A stretch of DNA of 5,045 bases from an uncultured Duganella sp. (lineage in GTDB: Bacteria; Pseudomonadota; Gammaproteobacteria; Burkholderiales; Burkholderiaceae), in contig CAMLRG010000287.1 in the NCBI GenBank assembly GCA_946482335.1, positions 1 through 5,045 of the forward strand. The letters run 5' to 3'. Below the pieces are notes generated by a model. The model had not been told where the DNA came from. It saw nothing but the letters and a program-made list of their open reading frames with translations, and searched no databases. This document shows positions 1 to 4,247 of this stretch, piece by piece (the stretch's first letter is position 1; the number at the start of each line of letters is the position of its first letter). A program made the translations under genes and the position numbers.

Positions 1-290
1 AGGCCTTCAACGACGATCCGGACACCGACGCGGTGATCATGATCGGCGAGATCGGTGGCCCGGACGAAGCCAATGCGGCGTACTGGATCAAGGACAACAT
101 GAAGAAGCCGGTGGTCGGCTTCATCGCTGGCGTGACCGCGCCACCGGGCAAGCGCATGGGCCATGCCGGCGCGCTGATCTCGGGCGGCGCCGATACTGCA
201 CAAGCCAAGCTGGAAATCATGGAAGCCTGCGGCATCAAGGTCACCAAGAACCCATCCGAAATGGGCCGCCTGCTGAAGGCAATGCTGTAA
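1..290 (+). CDS. sucD: Succinyl-CoA synthetase (ADP-forming) subunit alpha, 3' end only
   Basis: This is the C-terminal 95 codons of the alpha subunit of succinyl-CoA synthetase, which works with SucC in the cytoplasmic TCA cycle to interconvert succinyl-CoA and succinate with formation of a nucleoside triphosphate. The reading frame is open from position 3 and ends at TAA 288-290; the real start lies upstream of the window. The key visible element is the GKRMGHAGA motif, whose His is the phosphorylated catalytic residue of the family. It is preceded by IMIGEIGG and [12 protein letters not shown], both typical of the alpha-subunit ligase domain. The C-terminus, ending in GRLLKAML, has the expected length. 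The beta subunit gene sucC is expected just upstream, outside the window. The gene is followed by an intrinsic terminator, so it is probably the last gene of its operon. Family assignment is secure. Confidence 0.97.
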   Translation, partial: AFNDDPDTDAVIMIGEIGGPDEANAAYWIKDNMKKPVVGFIAGVTAPPGKRMGHAGALISGGADTAQAKLEIMEACGIKVTKNPSEMGRLLKAML

Positions 291-305
291 TATTAGCTGT
301 AAGAT

Positions 306-334
306 AACGGGGAGCCTCGGCTCCCCGTTTTCGT
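306..334 (+). terminator. Intrinsic terminator of sucD
   Basis: A GC-rich hairpin lies 15 bases after the sucD stop. The left arm AACGGGGAGC (306-315) pairs perfectly with GCTCCCCGTT (320-329) around a four-base loop, and the right arm runs into the T-rich tail TTTTCGTTT. It should end sucD transcription and separate it from the FHA gene. Confidence 0.9.
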
Positions 335-344
335 TTGGGGAGAT

Positions 345-371
345 GGTGTCTGACCCTTCGGGTCTGACACC
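345..371. repeat. Short near-perfect palindrome, REP-like element
   Basis: The arm GGTGTCTGACCC (345-356) is followed by TTC and then GGGTCTGACACC (360-371). The arms pair over 11 of 12 positions, with a single T-T mismatch at 351/365. No T-tract follows, so it is not a standard terminator. Compact palindromes of the GGTGTC...GACACC type look to me like dispersed intergenic elements of Oxalobacteraceae genomes, possibly REP/RAYT-related. That identification is from memory and copy number cannot be judged from one window. It sits between the sucD terminator and the FHA gene. Confidence 0.6.
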
Positions 372-384
372 GGTTTACCGGTTT
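369..384. repeat. Tandem 8-bp direct repeat ACCGGTTT x2
   Basis: ACCGGTTT occurs twice back to back at 369-376 and 377-384. Each copy contains the palindrome ACCGGT. The repeat abuts the palindromic element at 345-371 and precedes the G-rich ribosome-binding region of the FHA gene. It may be part of the same inserted element or a small operator; the sequence does not decide between these. Confidence 0.5.
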
Positions 385-387
385 AAA

Positions 388-394
388 GGGGGGG
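388..394 (+). promoter_or_regulatory. G7 tract acting as ribosome-binding site of the FHA gene
   Basis: An AAAGGGGGGGAAAG stretch holds seven consecutive G residues (388-394), ending 5 bases before TTG 400. It is the only purine-rich Shine-Dalgarno candidate for this gene, and it supports TTG 400 over ATG 343, in front of which there is only a weak GGGGAG stretch inside the terminator tail. Confidence 0.5.
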
Positions 395-399
395 AAAGT

Positions 400-1032
400 T
401 TGGCCAAACTAATCGTCATGCGCGAAGGCATCGTAGAGCAAACGGTCCAGCTCACCAAAGAGCGCATGACCGTGGGCCGCCACAAGCATAACGACATCGT
501 CCTCAACCACCCCGCGGTCAGTGGCGAGCACGCGCTGGTCACCACCATCCTCGACGACTCCTTCCTGGAAGACCTGCAAAGCACCAACGGCACCTTCGTC
601 AACGGCCACCGCATCGGCAAGCACTTCCTGCAAAACAAGGATGTGATCAAGATGGCCAAATACCATCTCGAATTCATCACCGACGGCATCCGCCCCCTGG
701 CCGCCGCCGCCGCCACCATCCCCGCCATGCCCGCGCCGCCGCCGGCACCCGCCGCCGAAGCCGCCAACCTGCCGCTCGCCCACATCGAAGTCCTGAACGG
801 CAACAATGCTGGCAAAACGCTAAGCCTGACCAAGGCCGTGACCAGCCTCGGGCGCCCCGGCGTGCAAGTCGTGGTGATCGCCCGCGCCGCCGACGGCTAT
901 TCCGCCGCCCACGTCGAGGGCGACAAGCCGCCCCTGCTGAACGGCGACCCGATGGCGCGCCAGCCGCAGCGCCTGAAGGCCGGCGACATCCTCGACCTCA
1001 GCGGCATCCTGATGGCATTCCGCGTCAGCTGA
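400..1032 (+). CDS. FHA-domain protein with a second, degenerate FHA-like domain
   Basis: A predicted 210-residue cytoplasmic protein with no signal peptide or membrane segment. Residues about 1-97 form a forkhead-associated domain, a phosphothreonine-binding module. It carries the hallmarks TVGR (R27), SGEH (S41, H44) and STNGTFVNG (about 61-69). An Ala/Pro-rich linker spans about 99-126. Residues about 127-210 look like a second FHA fold: LGR, LLNG and a GD-I-LSG-MAF ending are present, but the S-x-x-H phosphopeptide motif is missing, so it probably does not bind phosphothreonine. I chose TTG 400 because MAKLIVMREG gives a proper first beta strand and follows a G-rich Shine-Dalgarno. ATG 343 is in frame but would translate through the palindromic element; ATG 418 would clip the first strand. 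The gene lies between sucD and pilA. A link to pilus or motility signalling is inferred from position only, and no kinase is visible nearby. Confidence 0.88.
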   Translation: MAKLIVMREGIVEQTVQLTKERMTVGRHKHNDIVLNHPAVSGEHALVTTILDDSFLEDLQSTNGTFVNGHRIGKHFLQNKDVIKMAKYHLEFITDGIRPLAAAAATIPAMPAPPPAPAAEAANLPLAHIEVLNGNNAGKTLSLTKAVTSLGRPGVQVVVIARAADGYSAAHVEGDKPPLLNGDPMARQPQRLKAGDILDLSGILMAFRVS

Positions 1033-1081
1033 CGAAATTTGTCAGGCGGTGCTGACAAAGTTTGGTCGCCGCTTGACCAAA
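1023..1081. promoter_or_regulatory. Three tandem palindromes upstream of pilA, candidate enhancer for a sigma-54 activator
   Basis: Three inverted repeats lie in series. CGTCAGCTGACG (1023-1034) is a perfect 12-mer that includes the FHA stop codon. TTTGTCAG (1038-1045), six bases, then CTGACAAA (1052-1059) follows. TTTGGTC (1061-1067), seven bases, then GACCAAA (1075-1081) is the third. Centres are about 20 and 22.5 bp apart, close to two helical turns. Half-sites resemble GTCAG/CTGAC. Relative to the predicted pilA start near 1178 the array lies at about -155 to -97, a usual distance for enhancer sites of sigma-54 activators such as PilR. PilR as the binder is an inference. Confidence 0.55.
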
Positions 1082-1105
1082 ATCGTCATCCCATCCGACG
1101 TAAAC

Positions 1106-1120
1106 TGACACTTTTTGACA
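1106..1120 (+). promoter_or_regulatory. TGACA direct-repeat pair, candidate activator half-sites
   Basis: TGACA occurs at 1106-1110 and again at 1116-1120, exactly 10 bp apart, which puts both on one face of the helix. The complement TGTCA matches the core of described PilR-type half-sites and of the upstream palindrome at 1038-1059. The position is about -72 to -58 relative to the predicted pilA start. Confidence 0.45.
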
Positions 1121-1151
1121 GAAATCAAGCCATTTTGCCGCGAAACTGGGC

Positions 1152-1167
1152 TGGCACGCCGATTGCT
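1152..1167 (+). promoter_or_regulatory. Sigma-54 (RpoN) -24/-12 promoter of pilA
   Basis: TGGCACGCCGATTGCT matches the RpoN consensus TGGCACG-N4-TTGCW at every fixed position. The invariant GG is at 1153-1154 and GC at 1165-1166, with the required 12-bp offset. Transcription should begin near 1178, giving a leader of about 44 bases before pilA. RpoN plus the PilS/PilR two-component system is the standard control of type IV pilin genes in several proteobacteria. Confidence 0.93.
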
Positions 1168-1208
1168 CATATCCAATCGTCGGACCCCAATTCTTGTTTT
1201 CTACCCTG

Positions 1209-1214
1209 AAGGAG
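1209..1214 (+). promoter_or_regulatory. Strong ribosome-binding site of pilA
   Basis: AAGGAG ends 7 bases before ATG 1222, a near-ideal Shine-Dalgarno as expected for an abundant structural protein. It fixes the pilA start. Confidence 0.9.
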
Positions 1215-1221
1215 CAGCAAA

Positions 1222-1704
1222 ATGAAATCCTTGAAAATGATCAAGCGCCAAGCACAAGCCGGCTTCACCCTGATCGAACTGATGATCGTTGTGGCCATTA
1301 TCGGTATCCTGGCCGCCGTCGCAATCCCAGCCTACTCTGACTACACCATCAAAGCCAAGGTCGGCAATGCACTGGCTTCCGTGGAATCCCTGAAGACCGC
1401 GATTGGCGTCTGCGTACAAGAAGCTGGTGGCGTGCTGACCGATTGCGCCCCAGGCGGCACCGGTGGCGTTCCAGCCTTCCAGGCAACCAAGGAAGTGAGC
1501 GGCGTCGCCTTCAACACCACCACTGGCGCTATCACTGCAACCCTGAACGCACTGGGTTCCGGCGTGACCGCAGGCAATACCATCGTCTTCACCCCGAACG
1601 GCTTTGGTGGCGATGTTGCCAACGTCGTCTGGACCAACAGCTACACCGGCATCACCAACGAAGCTGCACAGGCTGCAATCGTCAAGAACAACGTCGGCTC
1701 CTAA
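1222..1704 (+). CDS. pilA: Type IV major pilin (prepilin)
   Basis: A 160-residue type IVa prepilin, the structural subunit of type IV pili (twitching, adhesion, DNA uptake). A 14-residue basic leader ([14 protein letters not shown]) ends at the PilD prepilin-peptidase site G14/F15. The mature protein starts [12 protein letters not shown], with the conserved Glu at mature position 5 (E19), followed by the long hydrophobic N-terminal helix to about residue 37 and then [11 protein letters not shown]. The only two cysteines are C64 and C75, close together after the helix, with Gly-rich sequence following. No C-terminal cysteine pair is present, so the disulfide should close a loop early in the head domain rather than the classical C-terminal D-region. 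Expression is predicted from the sigma-54 promoter at 1152-1167, with a terminator directly behind, so the gene is monocistronic. A minor pilin is less likely given the strong promoter and ribosome-binding site. Confidence 0.95.
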   Translation: MKSLKMIKRQAQAGFTLIELMIVVAIIGILAAVAIPAYSDYTIKAKVGNALASVESLKTAIGVCVQEAGGVLTDCAPGGTGGVPAFQATKEVSGVAFNTTTGAITATLNALGSGVTAGNTIVFTPNGFGGDVANVVWTNSYTGITNEAAQAAIVKNNVGS

Positions 1705-1722
1705 TCGGAACGCTGCGTAACG

Positions 1723-1750
1723 AAAAACCGGGCTTCGGCCCGGTTTTTTT
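1723..1750. terminator. Bidirectional intrinsic terminator between pilA and the PilZ gene
   Basis: AAAAACCGGGC (1723-1733), loop TTCG, then GCCCGGTTTTT (1738-1748) pair perfectly, with T-runs on both strands (T7 at 1744-1750 on +, A5 at 1723-1727 giving T5 on -). The UUCG tetraloop makes it very stable on the + strand. It ends pilA and, read leftwards, the convergent PilZ gene, whose stop is only 6 bases away. Confidence 0.93.
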
Positions 1751-1755
1751 ATTGC

Positions 1756-2460
1756 TCAAACGATTTTCTGCCGATCGGCCAGCATGGCCTCATACGTCAG
1801 GTTCTGCAGCAAGGTGAAATGCGCCGGATCCAGGCTGGTGAACTGCACGCCATAGCTGAACACATCCCGTCCGTCCGCCTTCTGCGACTGCACCACGCTG
1901 GCGTTGCGCACCAGGGCCGGCGTATGGATACGCACTTGCCGGTTATCCGGCGGCGCCAGCAAGGTAAAGTCCAGCTGCACCGCATCGCCCTCCCGGCTCA
2001 AAGGCTGGGCCGATTCGACCAGCGCTCCCGACACGCTCAGGTTCACCAGGAATACCGAAGCATTGTTGCCATCCTCGCGCGACATGTGCGCCGGGATCTC
2101 CACCTTCACGCGCATCGCCGCCCGCAAGCTGGTCCCCTGGATATCGGTGGGAAAACTCACATGGGCATACATCAGCGGCCGCAGGAACACGCGTTGCACG
2201 ACCGCCGCGAACGAGCAGACGTTCACCCCCGAAAACACCCGGACAGTCAACTTGTCACCTTCGGAAATGGCGATCGGACCGCCATTTTCCAGCGGTATCT
2301 TGACGATCAGGTATTCATCCCTGATCCACCCGATCACGGAAGAGAAATGCTGCACCGGCCGTAGGCTGCGGTGGGTGATGAGCTGAATTCGCCCACCCAC
2401 TTGCAGGTTCATCTGTTCAAACGCATATTCCTGCAATCTGCTTTCGCCCGCCATCGCCAT
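1756..2460 (-). CDS. YcgR-like PilZ domain protein (c-di-GMP receptor)
   Basis: A 234-residue cytoplasmic protein of the YcgR-like, two-domain PilZ type. Residues about 20-108 fit the N-terminal YcgR-type beta barrel (GGRIQLI..., then DEYLIVKIP and GDKLTVRVFSG). Residues about 110-232 form the PilZ domain with the c-di-GMP signature: RAAMR (113-117, the RxxxR arginines) and NLSVSG (140-145, the [D/N]xSxxG motif), followed later by SYGVQF. Family members bind cyclic di-GMP and adjust flagellar or pilus motility; the exact partner here is unknown. I take ATG 2460 as start. A TTG at 2496 would extend it by 12 residues, but it lacks a Shine-Dalgarno; ATG 2454 is also possible. The gene lies about 52 bp after the AGE-like gene on the same strand, probably in one operon, and converges on pilA with a shared terminator. 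Confidence 0.9.
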   Translation of the reverse strand: MAMAGESRLQEYAFEQMNLQVGGRIQLITHRSLRPVQHFSSVIGWIRDEYLIVKIPLENGGPIAISEGDKLTVRVFSGVNVCSFAAVVQRVFLRPLMYAHVSFPTDIQGTSLRAAMRVKVEIPAHMSREDGNNASVFLVNLSVSGALVESAQPLSREGDAVQLDFTLLAPPDNRQVRIHTPALVRNASVVQSQKADGRDVFSYGVQFTSLDPAHFTLLQNLTYEAMLADRQKIV

Positions 2461-2487
2461 TATTTGTGTATTTGTGAGCAATTGCCC

Positions 2488-2493
2488 ATTGTA
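2488..2493 (-). promoter_or_regulatory. Possible -10 element (TACAAT) before the PilZ gene
   Basis: Read on the minus strand, TACAAT lies 28 bases before ATG 2460 and would start transcription near 2481. The only good -35 match, TTGACG (2512-2507), is just 13 bp away, which is too close for sigma-70. A weak internal promoter is possible; read-through from the AGE-like gene is at least as likely. Confidence 0.22.
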
Positions 2494-2512
2494 CAATAAT
2501 GTCGATCGTCAA

Positions 2513-3739
2513 CTATTGCTTTGTCGACAGGGCCGTCCAATCCAGCCCGACAAGGTGATAAGGGTCCGGCTGCTGCTTGCCGCAGCCCCCCTGCGCGCAA
2601 GTCTGCTTCGCGCCGAACCGCCAACCGCCGTTTTCCCGGTCAAGAATTTCCTTGTCCACCAGCTCCAGCGTTTCCAGATAGCGCCGCGCCATGTCGGGCC
2701 GGTCCGCCACGGCCAGAAACGCCTTCATCCCTTCCGCCTGCTGCCACCAGAATTTGCTCCGGTCCACATGGCCGCTGGACGACATGCGGTTGAACACGCC
2801 GCCATCCTGCTCGTCATACCCCTTCGCCACCGCGAACTTCAGCAGCCGGTCCGCCACGTCCGCATACAGAGGCGGCAGGCCGCGCTTCTCTGCGCTGCGC
2901 AGCAGGTGGCTCCATTCGAACTGGTGGCCCAGGTCCGTATAGCCATTGCCATCCTTCAGCGGCTTCCATTCCTCGTCATACCACTCCGGGATATAGGCAC
3001 CGCCATCCGGCAACCCCACCATCAGCTGGTACAGCACGAAGTCGCCCAGTTCACGCGTATCGGCCACCACTTGCTGGTCGCCGGTGGCATCGATCAAGGC
3101 CAATAGCGCCTCGAACATATGCATGACAGGATTCTGCGAATGCTTGTTGCCGGGCGTCGGCGCGAAATCGCGCGGCGCCGAACCCCGCAAGCCGCCACCG
3201 GGCTCGCGCAGGTTGCGGCGGATGTCCTGCCAAGCCGCCAGCGCCGCCGCCTTGTATTTCGGCTCGCCCGTGACCCGTGCCGCATGCGACAGGGCGAGCA
3301 AGGCGAAAGCATGGCCGTAAGTGTTCTTGCCCATGGCGGTTGGCTTGCCCGCCGCATCGACGTTCTGGAAGAAGCCGCCGTGCACAGGATCGTGGAAGCG
3401 CTCCAGCATGAAATCCGCGCCGCGCTTGGCCGTCTCCAGATAGCGCGTATCGCCGGTCGCCTCATAACCAACCAGCATGGTGTAGACCACCCGGCTATGG
3501 AGGGTCAGGTCACCCACCACTTGCCTGGCCGGTTGCCAGCTACGGTCGAACTGCCCCTGCATCAAGCCCGACGGCAGCGGCGCGACGGCCAGCCAGCGCG
3601 CAATATGCGCATGGAGATCCTTGCGGTGCCATTCGGTGTTCGCGACCGCCGCCATCGCATCGCCCCGGCCGCCACCGTCGCTGTCGCAGGCCGCGAGCAG
3701 GGCAAGGCACGAGGCGGCGGCAACGCGGCGCAGTATCAT
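2513..3739 (-). CDS. AGE-family (N-acylglucosamine 2-epimerase-like) lipoprotein
   Basis: A 408-residue predicted lipoprotein with an AGE-type (alpha/alpha)6-barrel. The N-terminus [18 protein letters not shown] is a signal-peptidase II signal with lipobox LAAC; C18 would be lipidated, and Asp follows at +2. Family-like motifs in order are HSR (81-83), KNTYGHAF (138-145), [10 protein letters not shown] (202-211), [10 protein letters not shown] (271-280), WWQQAE (331-336) and PYH (393-395). These match the His, Glu and Trp positions lining the active site of AGE and cellobiose 2-epimerase proteins. The Arg usually found soon after the last His is absent (PYHLVGLDW). Family enzymes epimerise or isomerise sugars; the substrate here is unknown. 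C381 and C386 (CX4C) could form a disulfide. Start ATG 3739 overlaps the moaC stop (ATGA), implying translational coupling. The frame is open upstream to 3916, but that part lies inside moaC and lacks the signal peptide. Confidence 0.88.
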   Translation of the reverse strand: MILRRVAAASCLALLAACDSDGGGRGDAMAAVANTEWHRKDLHAHIARWLAVAPLPSGLMQGQFDRSWQPARQVVGDLTLHSRVVYTMLVGYEATGDTRYLETAKRGADFMLERFHDPVHGGFFQNVDAAGKPTAMGKNTYGHAFALLALSHAARVTGEPKYKAAALAAWQDIRRNLREPGGGLRGSAPRDFAPTPGNKHSQNPVMHMFEALLALIDATGDQQVVADTRELGDFVLYQLMVGLPDGGAYIPEWYDEEWKPLKDGNGYTDLGHQFEWSHLLRSAEKRGLPPLYADVADRLLKFAVAKGYDEQDGGVFNRMSSSGHVDRSKFWWQQAEGMKAFLAVADRPDMARRYLETLELVDKEILDRENGGWRFGAKQTCAQGGCGKQQPDPYHLVGLDWTALSTKQ

Positions 3740-4212
3740 GCTTTCCAGTCGCCCGACTTGCCGCCCGCCTTTTCGGTGACGCGGATATCGGTCATCACCA
3801 TGCCGCGGTCCACCGCCTTGCACATGTCGTAGATGGTCAGCAGGCCGACCTGCACCGAGGTCAGGGCTTCCATTTCGACGCCGGTCTTGCCGTAGGTTTC
3901 CACTTGTGCGCGGCAATGCACGGTACTGTTGGGCTCATCGGTGGTAAAGTCCACCGCAACGCGGGTCAGGGCAAGCGGATGGCACAGGGGCACCAGGTCG
4001 GCAGTGCGCTTGGACGCCATGATGGCGGCGATGCGGGCAATGCCAAGCACGTCCCCCTTTTTGGCGGTTCCCGATAGAATGAGCGCCATCGTTTCCGGCT
4101 TCATGCGGATGCTGCCGGTGGCGACGGCAATGCGGTGGGTTTCGGCCTTGGCGCCGACATCGACCATATGGGCCTGGCCGGCGGCGTCGAAATGGGTAAG
4201 GTGATCGGTCAT
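3736..4212 (-). CDS. moaC: Cyclic pyranopterin monophosphate synthase MoaC
   Basis: A 158-residue MoaC, the usual family length (about 160). With MoaA it makes cyclic pyranopterin monophosphate, the first intermediate of molybdenum cofactor synthesis; MoaC converts the 3',8-cyclo-dihydro-GTP made by MoaA. It acts in the cytoplasm as a hexamer. Visible hallmarks are [14 protein letters not shown] (K52 matching the catalytic Lys near E. coli K51), LCHPLAL (76-82), [10 protein letters not shown] (111-120) and [11 protein letters not shown] (128-138) with D129 and K132 as the expected catalytic pair. The ATG at 4212 starts [12 protein letters not shown] as in homologues and is preceded by a weak AAGAGA; the frame stays open upstream to 4287, but that part has no MoaC character. 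It is first in a leftward operon with the AGE-like lipoprotein, and its start lies 35 bp from the divergent protease gene. Confidence 0.97.
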   Translation of the reverse strand: MTDHLTHFDAAGQAHMVDVGAKAETHRIAVATGSIRMKPETMALILSGTAKKGDVLGIARIAAIMASKRTADLVPLCHPLALTRVAVDFTTDEPNSTVHCRAQVETYGKTGVEMEALTSVQVGLLTIYDMCKAVDRGMVMTDIRVTEKAGGKSGDWKA

Positions 4213-4235
4213 CGGGTAGTCTCTTGTTGAACGGG

Positions 4236-4242
4236 TATGATA
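4236..4242. promoter_or_regulatory. Shared -10-like element between divergent moaC and protease genes
   Basis: TATGATA reads as TATGAT on + (4236-4241) and as TATCAT on - (4242-4237), each one mismatch from TATAAT. The + version would start transcription close to GTG 4248. No convincing -35 is seen for either direction, so this is a tentative call for the only promoter-like sequence in the 35-bp gap. Confidence 0.3.
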
Positions 4243-4247
4243 GCACT

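Noticed and set aside
343..399. ATG 343 as start of the FHA protein
   Set aside because: The first 19 residues would be encoded by the palindromic element, the direct repeat and the G7 tract, and they do not look like protein sequence. TTG 400 has the better ribosome-binding site and N-terminus.
375..833. Minus-strand open frames (375-833, 409-783) across the FHA gene
   Set aside because: They are antisense to a gene with clear FHA motifs, have low-complexity Arg/Ala/Gly composition, and show no recognisable domain or ribosome-binding site.
1038..1081. Palindromes after the FHA stop as an intrinsic terminator
   Set aside because: The stems are short (7-8 bp), AT-containing, and not followed by a T-run. 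Their even spacing and distance to the sigma-54 promoter fit protein-binding sites better, though weak termination is not excluded.
1443..1817. Plus-strand open frame inside and beyond pilA
   Set aside because: It is a frame-shifted reading of pilA that passes through the terminator and is rich in Arg and His, as expected of a shadow.
1819..2364. Plus-strand open frames (1819-2364, 1904-2386) opposite the PilZ gene
   Set aside because: The minus strand carries the RxxxR and NxSxxG PilZ motifs; these are high-GC antisense shadows without a ribosome-binding site.
2473..2497. lac-operator-like stretch (TTGTGAGCAATTGC...)
   Set aside because: Only a few bases resemble lacO; there is no LacI-type gene nearby and the symmetry breaks after GCAATTGC.
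2474..3832. Long plus-strand open frames (2474-3106, 3119-3832) opposite the AGE-like gene
   Set aside because: The minus-strand product has a lipobox and ordered family motifs. The antisense frames are His/Arg/Leu-rich with no domain signature, which is common in GC-rich coding DNA.
3740..3916. N-terminal extension of the AGE-like protein to 3916
   Set aside because: The 59 extra codons lie inside moaC, are Arg/Gly-rich, and would bury the lipoprotein signal; ATG 3739 at the ATGA overlap is far more plausible.
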